From Gracilimonas sp964505215 (GTDB taxonomy: Bacteria; Bacteroidota; Rhodothermia; Balneolales; Balneolaceae): 64,000 nucleotides of DNA. Where the stretch lies: the NCBI GenBank assembly GCA_964505215.1, contig CAZDGU010000006.1, positions 62,001-126,000 of the forward strand, in the 5' to 3' direction. Position numbers and translations under genes: made by a program. Positions 16,438 through 24,926 of this stretch are shown one piece after another; within the stretch, counting starts at the first letter, position 1, and every line of letters starts with the position of its first letter. The notes beneath the pieces were generated by a model, which saw only the letters and a program-made list of their open reading frames with translations, made no database searches and had not been told where the DNA came from.

Positions 16438-17547
16438 TCACCCCGAAATTACTTTTGGACGAGCGGCGCCTAAACCGGCCATCAGCTGCAGGCTGGCGAT
16501 AACTATCATGGTGTAGAGTGGGATGTTCCAGCTGTGAGTATAGTCGTGAATGAAACCGAACACAACGGGACCAAAAGAAGCGATAAAATAACCTACAGAT
16601 TGAGCTAAGCCTGATAATCCGGTTGTCAGTTCGGTAGAGTCGGTGCGCAAAACAATCAACAAAAGAGCTATGCCGAAGTTAGCTCCTAATGCAAAACCTA
16701 ACAATCCAATCCACACGGCTACTGATTGATTGCCCGATACTATCAGTCCGATGATACCCGCAATTTCTAAAAGGGTAGTGGTGAGAACAATTTTTCGCTG
16801 ATCATAAAATCGGCCGGCCAGAGTGGGTAAAAATAGGGAGCCCAAAATGCCGGTTCCTTGGGAAATGGATAACATCCATCCGGCTTTGGCGGCGCTCATT
16901 CCGCGTTCAATTAATATTTCGGGAAGCCAGGCGAGTACGGCATAAAAAATGAAAGATTGCAATCCCATAAAAAATGCAATTTGCCAGGCTGTTGCTGAGG
17001 TCCCTAAAATTTTAAACGATTTTAGAATGTGAACCGGAGCTTTAGGCATAGTTCTGTTTTTGAGCTGTGGAATCCAGAGTATAAACCCGATAAATGGAAT
17101 TAAGGCCCAGATTCCTAAAGAAAACTGCCAGTTTGTGGCCAAGGCCAACGGTACGCTTAAACCGGCTCCCAAGGTGGCTCCAATACCCATAAAACCTGAA
17201 TACATGCTGGTCATAGCTCCGGACTTTTCTGGAAAATCACGCTTTGTGATAGCGGGGAGCAGCACGTTTACTACGGCTATGCCAATACCTATAAACAGAG
17301 TTCCGAGGTAGAGCGATGGAATAAAAGCGATGGCCCGCATGGAGGTGCCGATGGTGAGAATTGCGAGCGCTCCTGCAATGGTAGATTCGAGCCCCCAGCG
17401 CTGCGTGAAGTATAAAATGAAGCCTGAAAGTCCCGCAAAGCACAGCAGTGGCAGAGTGGTTAAAAGGCCAATCATACTGTGTGAAAGGCCCAGAGATTCT
17501 TGTATAAATTCTGTAAGAGGACCTACGCCTGATAAGGGCGAGCGCAT
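16438..17547 (-). CDS. MFS transporter, CynX/NimT-like, N-terminus uncertain
   Basis: The annotated frame gives 369 residues with about eleven membrane helices and MFS-type repeats (TMRSPLSGVGPLTEFIQ at the TM1 end; a second half starting near residue 185). CynX/NimT proteins export or import cyanate or nitroimidazole-like small anions; the substrate here is unknown. The first ATG falls after TM1: the open frame continues upstream and encodes RYLLVFGILFIALT, but offers no ATG, GTG or TTG before an in-frame TAA at 17644-17646. Either a rare start such as ATT is used or the native start is lost. Confidence 0.8.
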   Translation of the reverse strand: MRSPLSGVGPLTEFIQESLGLSHSMIGLLTTLPLLCFAGLSGFILYFTQRWGLESTIAGALAILTIGTSMRAIAFIPSLYLGTLFIGIGIAVVNVLLPAITKRDFPEKSGAMTSMYSGFMGIGATLGAGLSVPLALATNWQFSLGIWALIPFIGFILWIPQLKNRTMPKAPVHILKSFKILGTSATAWQIAFFMGLQSFIFYAVLAWLPEILIERGMSAAKAGWMLSISQGTGILGSLFLPTLAGRFYDQRKIVLTTTLLEIAGIIGLIVSGNQSVAVWIGLLGFALGANFGIALLLIVLRTDSTELTTGLSGLAQSVGYFIASFGPVVFGFIHDYTHSWNIPLYTMIVIASLQLMAGLGAARPKVISG

Positions 17548-17818
17548 GGTTAAAGCAATAAATAAAATACCAAAAACTAACAGGTAGCGATGCGATGAAG
17601 CGGAAGATTTGGAGCTAATTGGATTATCCTTTTTAGGGTTGACTTACAGACTTCGTACTGCTTTTAGCCACGAAATGACAAACCCTAAATATAAGGAGTA
17701 AACCAAGGCCATGAAAAGTCATTTTTAAAAAGAATATGCTGATCTCTTTAAGTAAGTTATTAAGTCAGATTGATGAAAGGCAGACTTTTATATAGGCCTG
17801 AAAATCTAATGGAAGCGT

Positions 17819-18469
17819 TTATATAGCAGCTCTAACGTGAGCTAAAATCTGATCCATTTGATCTCCCAGCTTTTGCCGCTGATGAACCACTTCTCCTTTT
17901 TTATTCAGGACGGTTATCATATTGGAATGTGTGAAATCATTTTCACTTACCCGCTTATACTTCACACCCAAAAGTGCAGATAATTCTAAAATATCGCCTT
18001 GGTCTCCGTTGAGGAGGGTCCAGTTTTCCTGCTCCAAATTATTTTCATCAGCAAAGCTTTGGAAACGCTCCGGGGTATCCCGCTCAGGATCAATACTTAC
18101 AATCAGAAAGTTGACATGCTTTAATTCTTCTGCGATAAGTTCGCGCTGAATGCGTTTCATGTCTGCTAAAATGCGGGGGCACGCGTACTCACAATGCGTA
18201 TAAACCATAGCCACTACCTGTACTTTACCGCTTAAATCTTTAAGTGCAATTTCCTCATTGTCTCGATTTTTCCAAACGCTGCTCACATTATAAATAGATA
18301 CATCGGAAGGCTCGGCAGCTCCCATTTCCATTTCAGCATGTGCTGAGTGATCCATTTCCATGTTCATGGATTCTTCGGGCTGCTCCGCTTTTTTAGAGGA
18401 TTCTTGCGAACACGAAAATAGGGTGAGAATACAAATGCTGAAAACGAATAGTTTGGTAAGTGAAGTCAT
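17819..18469 (-). CDS. SCO1/SenC/PrrC family copper-binding lipoprotein
   Basis: The 216-residue protein has a lipoprotein signal (lipidation Cys20 in TLFSC) and a thioredoxin-like SCO domain. The copper motif CEYAC (Cys93, Cys97) and the distal His in DFTHSNMIT are visible. Between the anchor and the domain lies a Met/His-rich stretch (about 35-49) containing MNMEM, HSAH and EMEM, which could hold extra copper. SCO proteins deliver copper to oxidase CuA sites and, in some bacteria, to nitrite or nitrous oxide reductases. It is last in a tight run after nirK2 and the NirV-like gene (13-nt gap). Confidence 0.9.
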   Translation of the reverse strand: MTSLTKLFVFSICILTLFSCSQESSKKAEQPEESMNMEMDHSAHAEMEMGAAEPSDVSIYNVSSVWKNRDNEEIALKDLSGKVQVVAMVYTHCEYACPRILADMKRIQRELIAEELKHVNFLIVSIDPERDTPERFQSFADENNLEQENWTLLNGDQGDILELSALLGVKYKRVSENDFTHSNMITVLNKKGEVVHQRQKLGDQMDQILAHVRAAI

Positions 18470-18482
18470 TGTAATAGATTAT

Positions 18483-19271
18483 TTATTCAAGATCTTTGGC
18501 CATTCTAAAGCCTAAATTTCCCACCGAATAGCTGGCTTCCAGGCTCCCGCGGAATGAAAACCGGAGGAAGGCAGCATAATTTCCTTTGTCCTCGTCGGTG
18601 GCGGCAGAACTGCCTGCAGCACAGAAAAATTGATTTAATTTCCCTTGGTCGCTTCGGGATTCCCCACTGATGAAAACCGTGTTGAAATCCTGAACCCATT
18701 CCCAGATAAGTCCGTGCATATCGTACACGCCATAATAGTTGGGTTCGTTTTGCCCAACGGCGGGCAGTGTTTTTGGGTTAGGTTTTGAGTACCAGTCTAA
18801 AATTTGTTGTACAAACTCTTTATCCCGGCTGGCTAAAGGTTTTTGGCGGCTGGCAGAGGCCACAAATTCCCATTCATCAAGAGTAGGCAGGCGTTTGCCT
18901 TTCCATTTGGCATAAGCCCTGGCTGCAAACCACGAAATATTGGTTACCGGACTGTCTTTAATTTCTTCAGATTTTGGTCCTAACTCTAAATCGCCGGACC
19001 AGTGACGGAGGTAGCCTTCTTCAGCAAAAATTTTCTTAACCTGAGATTTACGCCATTTGGGATTTTCCCGGACAAAATCAAGAAATTCAGAATTCGTAAC
19101 CGGATATTTATCTATGTAAAAATCTTCAACGTGTGTACTGTCGGATGATGAGCTGTAGAAGGGCATAAAATTACCCCCTTCTACATACATCATTTTTTTG
19201 GGCTGAGCGATGGCTGCCGTTCCGATTATGAAAAGGCAGCAACATATCAACCCGCTAAGTATTCGGTTCAT
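18483..19271 (-). CDS. nirV: NirV-like formylglycine-generating-enzyme (SUMF1) family protein
   Basis: The 262-residue protein has a signal peptide (about 1-22) and an FGE/SUMF1 fold: VEGGNFMPF, DFYIDKYPVTNSEFLDFV, PVTNISWFAARAYAKWKGKRLPT and the terminal NLGFRM. Homologues next to nirK are called NirV and probably act in maturation or activity of copper nitrite reductase, although this is poorly defined. The gene sits 20 nt after nirK2. I did not see the paired Cys of true aerobic FGE, so formylglycine synthesis is not implied. Confidence 0.82.
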   Translation of the reverse strand: MNRILSGLICCCLFIIGTAAIAQPKKMMYVEGGNFMPFYSSSSDSTHVEDFYIDKYPVTNSEFLDFVRENPKWRKSQVKKIFAEEGYLRHWSGDLELGPKSEEIKDSPVTNISWFAARAYAKWKGKRLPTLDEWEFVASASRQKPLASRDKEFVQQILDWYSKPNPKTLPAVGQNEPNYYGVYDMHGLIWEWVQDFNTVFISGESRSDQGKLNQFFCAAGSSAATDEDKGNYAAFLRFSFRGSLEASYSVGNLGFRMAKDLE

Positions 19272-19291
19272 ATAATGAATGAATAAGCTGT

Positions 19292-20731
19292 TTATGAATC
19301 CATCTTACGGACACGGGCAACATCGCTTGGTGTAACCACACCGCCTTTGTTGTCAAAGTTGTTTAGCACGTACGTAATTACGTTGGCAACTTCCTCATCC
19401 GAAAGGTTTTGGCGAGGCATAACGCCGTTATAGGTTTTTCCATTAACGGTAATTTCGCCCGTCAAACCATGCACTACGGCACTGATGGCTTTATCCGTGT
19501 CATTTTCAAAATAATCGGAAGCAGCAATAGGAGGGAAAGCGCCTTCTATACCGCTGCCATCCGCCATGTGGCAAGCCTGGCAAACCGACATATAGGTATT
19601 TTTCCCATATTCCATACGCTCTTCTTTGGTTGATGCTAAAGGAACGCTTCGTTTTTCCTGTGGAATTTCTTGAATAGCTCCACCTTCAGGTAAATAAACA
19701 TTATCCAGCTGCTGGCCGGTGAAAACGTTGTGGTCTTCCTCTCCGGATACGGCTAAGGTAGCTAAAGCCCCTTTATTAAAGGCCCTGAAAATAGCATGAT
19801 CCACTAAAATATAGCTTCCGGGAACGTCGGATGTAAACTCTACCGTTGTGGCTCCACCGGCGGGAATGGCCGTTGTTTGTACATTAGTTTGCACCATACT
19901 TCCGCCTTCATAATATACTTTGTCAAAAATTTCACCAATTACATGGAAAGAAGATGTCAGGTTAGGACCACCGTTTCCAACAAATAAGCGAATTTTATCG
20001 CCGGTTTCGGCTGTAATGGCATTGTCGTTCATCATGGCGCCAACCGAACCGTTAAACACTACATAATCCGGATCTTCTTTAATAGCTTTTTCCATGCTGA
20101 AAGGCTGCAGGCCGCGCTCACCATATTCGCCTTCGGTGTAAAACTCACTCTGCATTACGTAATACTCTTTATCTACTTTGGAGAGACCTTCCCAAGGTTC
20201 AATTAAAATCAACCCGTACATGCCGTTGGCAATGTGCATACCTACCGGAGCCGTTGCACAGTGATATACATATAGCCCGGGATTAAGAGCTCTGAAGGTG
20301 AATATGGTTTCTCTTCCGGGTGCAGTAAATGTCGATTCTGCTCCGCCGCCGGGACCGTTTACGGCGTGTAAATCAATATTGTGGGGAAGCTTGTTGTCGG
20401 GGTGATTTTTAAGGTGAAATTCAATCACATCACCTTCACGAGCCCGGATAAACGTACCGGGAACCGATCCGCCGAATGTCCACATGGTGTATTGTACGCC
20501 ATCGGCTAATCGCATTTCTTGTTCAATCACTTCCATGTCAACGATGAGTTTAGTGGCATGGTCGCGCTCAATTGGAGGTGGAACATGTGGCGGAAGGGTA
20601 AGTTCTGCTTCCTCCACTCCGATAACTTCTACCGTCCTTGGGTCAAATTTTTTGTTGTCAGCACAGCTGCTAAACAGAAGCAATACCCCTGCAAATACAG
20701 TGCTTAAAATTAAGTTTTTGTTGTACATCAT
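19292..20731 (-). CDS. nirK: Copper nitrite reductase fused to cytochrome c, lipoprotein
   Basis: The 479-residue protein is a lipoprotein (lipidation Cys23 in FSSC) with a full NirK core and a C-terminal class I cytochrome c. Type 1 ligands are His117, Cys158, His166 and Met171. Type 2 ligands are His122, His157 and His312. Catalytic Asp120 and His263 are present. The heme site is CQACH at 384-388, with an axial Met likely in GVMPRQN. The fusion should let the enzyme take electrons from a respiratory c-type chain and produce NO at the outer face. It leads nirV and the SCO gene. Confidence 0.94.
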   Translation of the reverse strand: MMYNKNLILSTVFAGVLLLFSSCADNKKFDPRTVEVIGVEEAELTLPPHVPPPIERDHATKLIVDMEVIEQEMRLADGVQYTMWTFGGSVPGTFIRAREGDVIEFHLKNHPDNKLPHNIDLHAVNGPGGGAESTFTAPGRETIFTFRALNPGLYVYHCATAPVGMHIANGMYGLILIEPWEGLSKVDKEYYVMQSEFYTEGEYGERGLQPFSMEKAIKEDPDYVVFNGSVGAMMNDNAITAETGDKIRLFVGNGGPNLTSSFHVIGEIFDKVYYEGGSMVQTNVQTTAIPAGGATTVEFTSDVPGSYILVDHAIFRAFNKGALATLAVSGEEDHNVFTGQQLDNVYLPEGGAIQEIPQEKRSVPLASTKEERMEYGKNTYMSVCQACHMADGSGIEGAFPPIAASDYFENDTDKAISAVVHGLTGEITVNGKTYNGVMPRQNLSDEEVANVITYVLNNFDNKGGVVTPSDVARVRKMDS

Positions 20732-20782
20732 AGGTTGTTTTTTTGTGAGAGTGTATTATATAACATAATAAGCTGAACGCTT

Positions 20783-20805
20783 TTAAGAAAATAATTTATT
20801 CTTAA
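20783..20805. promoter_or_regulatory. Inverted repeat upstream of nirK2, possible operator
   Basis: TTAAGAA-N9-TTCTTAA lies 51 nt before the nirK2 start, in the 221-nt gap to the globin gene. It shares the TTAAGA...TCTTAA ends with the dyad upstream of nirK1. Confidence 0.35.
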
Positions 20806-20952
20806 TGAAGTGAAATTATTTGTTTAACGGGCTTTTGTAATCCATTTTTATAAATAATAGTTCTCCCACTCATTTAACTCAGCATATAATATTTGATAGG
20901 GCTAATGCAATAAGGAAAGCTGAAAAATTTTAAAAACTCTGCAGAGTGTTTA

Positions 20953-21339
20953 CTATTCCTTCTCAAACCTGCCATCCAGTTCAAACCGATAGGAGAAGGA
21001 GGCGGCTATGTTCTTGGCAAATGTTTTGGCGGCGGCAGCATTGTGGCCTTCAAAAAGGCTGTCCACGGTGTCTTCAAATAAGCCATACCAAATATCGAAA
21101 TCATTTTTTTGGATGGGTAAGGGCTGATGCTGCCGAAAAGGCCGGCCTTTGTACCTCCCGGTATCAAAAATAAGATTCGACCAGAAATCAATCATCCGGG
21201 GCAGATGATAATCCCAATCAACCTGAGCATAATCGTTAAAGATATAGCCTAAACGATGATTCCGCTGCACTTTATCATAAAAAGTATGCACCAGTGTTTT
21301 TATGTCCTCATCGGTGGATATATCGGGCAAATGGCTCAT
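20953..21339 (-). CDS. Group III truncated hemoglobin
   Basis: The 128-residue protein has the trHb-III pattern: LVHTFYDKVQRNHRLGYIF, then the CD region DYHLPRMIDFWSNLIF, and the heme-linked His in FRQHQPL. Such globins bind O2 or NO and may detoxify NO. It is the last gene of the oxidase operon, 20 nt after the Ig-cytochrome c gene. A short ACTCTGCAGAGT palindrome followed by T/A on the minus strand (20936-20947) may end the transcript. Confidence 0.9.
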   Translation of the reverse strand: MSHLPDISTDEDIKTLVHTFYDKVQRNHRLGYIFNDYAQVDWDYHLPRMIDFWSNLIFDTGRYKGRPFRQHQPLPIQKNDFDIWYGLFEDTVDSLFEGHNAAAAKTFAKNIAASFSYRFELDGRFEKE

Positions 21340-21359
21340 TTTTTATAACACAAAGTGCA

Positions 21360-22169
21360 TTAGTTTCCCGCATTTCTGATAGAACTTACCTGATCAGCCG
21401 TTACGGTAGGCGCATCATTTCCCCAGCTTGTGCGTTCGTGGTTTACAATTTCAGCTACCTCTTGGTCTGAAAGCTGTTCTGCAAAAGGAGGCATTGCGGC
21501 AGAGTATTCAACCCCTTCAATGGCTTCTCCCTGCATACCAAACAAAATAATTTCAATATGGCGGGTTGGGTCGTCATCAAGAACTACGGGGTCTCCCGCT
21601 AAAGGAGGAAATGTATTTGGAATACCTTCGCCATTGGCTTGATGACAGCTTGAGCAGCTGGTGCGGTACAAAGTAGCGCCAAGGTTTGCTTTTGAAGCCG
21701 GTACGGGTGCGGCATGAGATTGACCGGTATAAGTACTATAAGTTGGGGTTCCCGCAAATTCCGGAGGAGCGTTCCATTGCGAGGCTATATAAAAAGCACT
21801 CCAGGCAATAATGACCAAAAGCAGCACCCATGCCCAGGTAGGCACCGGTGTTGGAGTTTCTGCACGAGATGGTTCCCAATATGGTTCTTTAGCACCTCCG
21901 TAGGCATTCAACAAAATGGGGACTTTCCCGTCTAAAATATCATTGTTTTGCAGGCCGTCTATATCTATACCCGGGCCATTTCGTACTTCAAAATTAACGG
22001 TTTTAACGCCTTCGTGGCCGGTTGCATCGGTTGCAACTATTTTTAAGGTGTGTGGGCCGTCTTCAAGCTGAGTGGTATCCAGTTCGAAACGTACCGGCGG
22101 GCGGTACGATACGATGGGTTCGTCAGCTCCATCCAGATATACACGAATTTGATTGTTTTTCTCACTCAT
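21360..22169 (-). CDS. Ig-like domain / membrane helix / cytochrome c protein of the oxidase operon
   Basis: The 269-residue protein has no signal peptide. Residues 1-90 look like a bacterial Ig/beta-sandwich module (DGPHTLKIVATDATG). A membrane helix spans about 110-130, then comes a class I cytochrome c with CSSCH at 172-176 and an axial Met candidate in AAMPPF. It occupies the CcoP place in the operon but does not look like CcoP, which carries two hemes. Its C-terminal part is nearly the same as that of the CcoO protein. The cytochrome must face the periplasm, which would leave the Ig-like part cytoplasmic. It overlaps the upstream small gene by 8 nt. Confidence 0.85.
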   Translation of the reverse strand: MSEKNNQIRVYLDGADEPIVSYRPPVRFELDTTQLEDGPHTLKIVATDATGHEGVKTVNFEVRNGPGIDIDGLQNNDILDGKVPILLNAYGGAKEPYWEPSRAETPTPVPTWAWVLLLVIIAWSAFYIASQWNAPPEFAGTPTYSTYTGQSHAAPVPASKANLGATLYRTSCSSCHQANGEGIPNTFPPLAGDPVVLDDDPTRHIEIILFGMQGEAIEGVEYSAAMPPFAEQLSDQEVAEIVNHERTSWGNDAPTVTADQVSSIRNAGN

Positions 22170-22410
22170 TGTTATCGTCCGATTCTTTTGAGTCTAAGTC
22201 TAATATTCGTCTTTTTATATGATCTTCAGATTTTTCACCGGGCCAAATAAGCCATTTCACAGAGTAATAAATAGCCGCCAACACAATTAAGGATGAGCCG
22301 ATGAGTACTATATAGTACATAGGTCCATTGGGCGGGTTATAGGTATGTCCCTGATTTGATGTAGAAAAATCAGTTGCTTTTTGAAGCAATATAAGTGCAC
22401 TTGTAAGCAT
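22162..22410 (-). CDS. Small single-pass membrane protein of the oxidase operon
   Basis: The 82-residue protein has one central membrane helix (about 32-52: YYIVLIGSSLIVLAAIYYSV) and a charged tail. Position between ccoO and the cytochrome c gene, 2 nt and -8 nt spacing, and size recall CcoQ or another small oxidase subunit, but I see no diagnostic motif. Confidence 0.75.
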   Translation of the reverse strand: MLTSALILLQKATDFSTSNQGHTYNPPNGPMYYIVLIGSSLIVLAAIYYSVKWLIWPGEKSEDHIKRRILDLDSKESDDNNE

Positions 22411-22412
22411 GA

Positions 22413-23423
22413 TTAATTAGGCGGTAGTTTAGTCAAGTTTTTATTGTTGCGAACTTGTTTTACTTGATCTGCAGTAACGGTGGGCGCATCATTTCCCCAG
22501 CTGGTTCGTTCATGGTTTATTACAGCAGCAACCTCTTCATCACTAAGAATGCTTTCAAAAGCCTGCATTACACTCGCGTACTCAACGCCGTCAATTTTTC
22601 TGCCTTGCAGCCCATAAAGTATAACCTGAATATGCTCGGTGGGATCGTCTGCATTTGTTACTGAATTACCTGCTAACGGTGGGAACACTCCGGTCAGACC
22701 TTCTCCATTCTGCTGATGGCAAGATGCACAGTTATTAGAGTAAATAGTAGCTCCTTTAGCAGATGTTTGCTCTGCAGAAGAAGTTTGATTACCTGCATTG
22801 TCGCTTCCGTTGCTATTCGAATTGTCTTCTAATGATCCTTGCTTGAGCGATTGCAGATAGGCAATTAAAGCTTTTGCTTTGGGAGTGGCAATAATAGTGC
22901 CTTCATCAGGACCAAAACCTTCCGGCATAGTAACGGTAACATCGTCATCTGCAGGGTTTTCTACAACCTCAAATAACCACGGATAGGACGGCATGATAGA
23001 TTCTTTAACTACCGAACGCGGGTTGTACATGTGCATATAATGCCAAACATCACTGGGTTGGCGTGTTCCAATGCTGCTGAGGTCAGGGCCGGTACGGGCA
23101 CTGCCTAATACTGCCGGTGTTTGCCGCCATACATCTTGCCGGCCAATGCGCGCATAATCGCCCGGAGCAGATGGGCGACCCCACATTTTATCCATTTCTA
23201 ATGGCCGCACTTGTTGGGTGTGGCAGTACATGCAGCCTTCACTTACAAAAACATCGAGGCCCTTTTTCTCTAAAGCAGTCATGGGCTGGCTGCCCGGTAA
23301 AGGTTCGTTTTTATCCTGCACCCATACGGCAGGAAATACCGCAATTATGAGGCTCAGAAAAACAAAGCCCCAGAATACAACACCAAAAAGTAAATTATGG
23401 TTTTTATGAAAATTGAGTTTCAT
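22413..23423 (-). CDS. ccoO: cbb3-type oxidase subunit CcoO fused to a second cytochrome c
   Basis: The 336-residue protein starts with a membrane anchor (about 12-33). It then has a CcoO domain with heme motif CMYCH (64-68) and the usual TQQVRPL, YARIG and SVVKESIMPSYPWL segments. After a Ser/Asn-rich linker (196-222) it carries an extra class I cytochrome c domain with CASCH (232-236). The extra domain resembles that of the neighbouring Ig-cytochrome protein. It likely passes electrons from soluble donors to the CcoN active site. It begins 5 nt after ccoN. Confidence 0.93.
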   Translation of the reverse strand: MKLNFHKNHNLLFGVVFWGFVFLSLIIAVFPAVWVQDKNEPLPGSQPMTALEKKGLDVFVSEGCMYCHTQQVRPLEMDKMWGRPSAPGDYARIGRQDVWRQTPAVLGSARTGPDLSSIGTRQPSDVWHYMHMYNPRSVVKESIMPSYPWLFEVVENPADDDVTVTMPEGFGPDEGTIIATPKAKALIAYLQSLKQGSLEDNSNSNGSDNAGNQTSSAEQTSAKGATIYSNNCASCHQQNGEGLTGVFPPLAGNSVTNADDPTEHIQVILYGLQGRKIDGVEYASVMQAFESILSDEEVAAVINHERTSWGNDAPTVTADQVKQVRNNKNLTKLPPN

Positions 23424-23428
23424 GATGT

Positions 23429-24892
23429 TTAATTAGTTTGAGCTGAAGTTTGTTTTAGGGGAGCTTGGGCTGAATCGGATCGGAATTTCCACATATTATC
23501 AGGTCGCATTTTCCAAACATTATAGAAGAAAATGAGATGGGAGAGGAACATCATGGTTCCACCTATAGCCCGCCACACCCAGTAAGGTGCCATCAGGGTT
23601 ACGGATTCCATGAAAGGACTTCCTTCAATCCAGCTTAAGCCTTGCAAAGTGCCTCCAATCATAAGCGCAAAGCTGTAAACGAGCAGGCCAATTAGCGCAA
23701 GCCAGAAGTGAGCGCCTACGGCTAACTGTGGCGGCTCTTTACCGGTCAGACCCGGAAGCAATCCATATATTCCGCCCCAAATTAGAAATACTACAAAGCC
23801 ATACATACTCATGTGCGAGTGAGCTACCGTATAGTTTGTAAAGTGCCACACTTTGTTAAGAGATCGAAAAGCCTCCAGCGTTCCCTGATATGATACAATG
23901 GCGTAAAACAGCACACCTGTTAAAATAAATGGCAGTGTGTAGCTTCGGGATATAGTGCGCCAGGTGCCCCGCATGGTAAGCAGGAAGTTTCCGGTTCCGG
24001 CTGTAACGGGTACAAACATTCCCACACTAAATACAATGGCTACGGTTTGAACCCACCATGGAATAGGGCTGAACACAAAATGGTGAGCACCAATCATGGT
24101 GTAGAATATCATTTGAGTCCAAAAGGCGAGTACACCTAAGGAGTAGGAGTAAATGGGGCGATTTAAAAGTTTAGGAATGAAGTAATAGGTAAGACCTAAC
24201 ACCATGGGGGTAAACCACATACCCACGCCCATGTGCATATAATATCCTTGAATTACCGTTTGGCTAAGCCCGTCTTCTTGATAACCCGGCAAGTAAGCGA
24301 TAATCGCTAATGCAGTAGTCCACAGAAATGCAGCCATTATGTACCAGTTAGAGATATAAATTTCTGATACTCTCCGCCCGGCAATGGTTTTATATAGATT
24401 ATAGGCTACGGATATAACCCCCAGAGCAAAAAGTCCCATTGCGGGCCAAACAAATTCCCGGTATTCCTGCCCGCCGTTGTTGAAACCCAGAGCCAGCGCA
24501 ATTACGCCTTCTAATACCGCTACGTTAATAAATATGAGCGACATCCATGCCATTGGATAGCTGTGTAACTTTTTTTGAGAAGTTCGGGGAACTACATATA
24601 AAGCGAGGGCAATCATCCCTAATGATGCAAATCCCCAGAACACTACATTGGTATGAATGGGCCGCAACCGCCCGAATGAAAGCCATGAAATATTATCTAA
24701 TTCAGGCCATACAAATTTGAGGCCCAGATATTCGCCAACTAATGTTCCGAATACTAACCAAATGGTAGATGTGAATATATACCAAAATATAAGTTTTGTG
24801 GATTGAACGTCCGCATCAATAATTTGATCGGCTTTAGCCTTTTCTACTGCTAAAGGACGTTCTACATTTAAAATGGATGATTCTTTATTCAT
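23429..24892 (-). CDS. ccoN: cbb3-type heme-copper oxidase subunit I (CcoN-like)
   Basis: The 487-residue, roughly twelve-helix protein has cbb3-type landmarks: RPIHTNVVFWG with a heme His, the copper-B His in YYMHMGVGMW, the cross-linking Tyr six residues before the His pair in FYTMIGAHHF, and heme ligands in NYTVAHSHMSMYG. The paired Glu in GQEYREF, shared by cbb3 oxidases and NO reductases, is present. The Glu typical of NorB after the metal His is absent (Gly). The segment usually FEGP in cbb3 reads YQGT, so a canonical Glu appears changed to Gln. It probably reduces O2 at low tension; NO turnover is possible but unproved. Confidence 0.88.
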   Translation of the reverse strand: MNKESSILNVERPLAVEKAKADQIIDADVQSTKLIFWYIFTSTIWLVFGTLVGEYLGLKFVWPELDNISWLSFGRLRPIHTNVVFWGFASLGMIALALYVVPRTSQKKLHSYPMAWMSLIFINVAVLEGVIALALGFNNGGQEYREFVWPAMGLFALGVISVAYNLYKTIAGRRVSEIYISNWYIMAAFLWTTALAIIAYLPGYQEDGLSQTVIQGYYMHMGVGMWFTPMVLGLTYYFIPKLLNRPIYSYSLGVLAFWTQMIFYTMIGAHHFVFSPIPWWVQTVAIVFSVGMFVPVTAGTGNFLLTMRGTWRTISRSYTLPFILTGVLFYAIVSYQGTLEAFRSLNKVWHFTNYTVAHSHMSMYGFVVFLIWGGIYGLLPGLTGKEPPQLAVGAHFWLALIGLLVYSFALMIGGTLQGLSWIEGSPFMESVTLMAPYWVWRAIGGTMMFLSHLIFFYNVWKMRPDNMWKFRSDSAQAPLKQTSAQTN

Positions 24893-24926
24893 TTCATGAA
24901 GTGTGTTTTCAAATTTAGTAGGTAAT

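Noticed and set aside
18483..19271. True formylglycine-generating enzyme
   Set aside because: The catalytic Cys pair was not seen and the neighbour is nirK, so NirV-like is the better call.
20936..20947. ACTCTGCAGAGT palindrome after the globin gene as a terminator
   Set aside because: Arms have no loop and only a broken T run follows; mentioned with the globin but not listed as a feature.
23429..24892. Calling the subunit I gene a NorB NO reductase
   Set aside because: The Glu after the metal His typical of NorB is absent and the cbb3 Tyr-to-His-pair spacing is kept.
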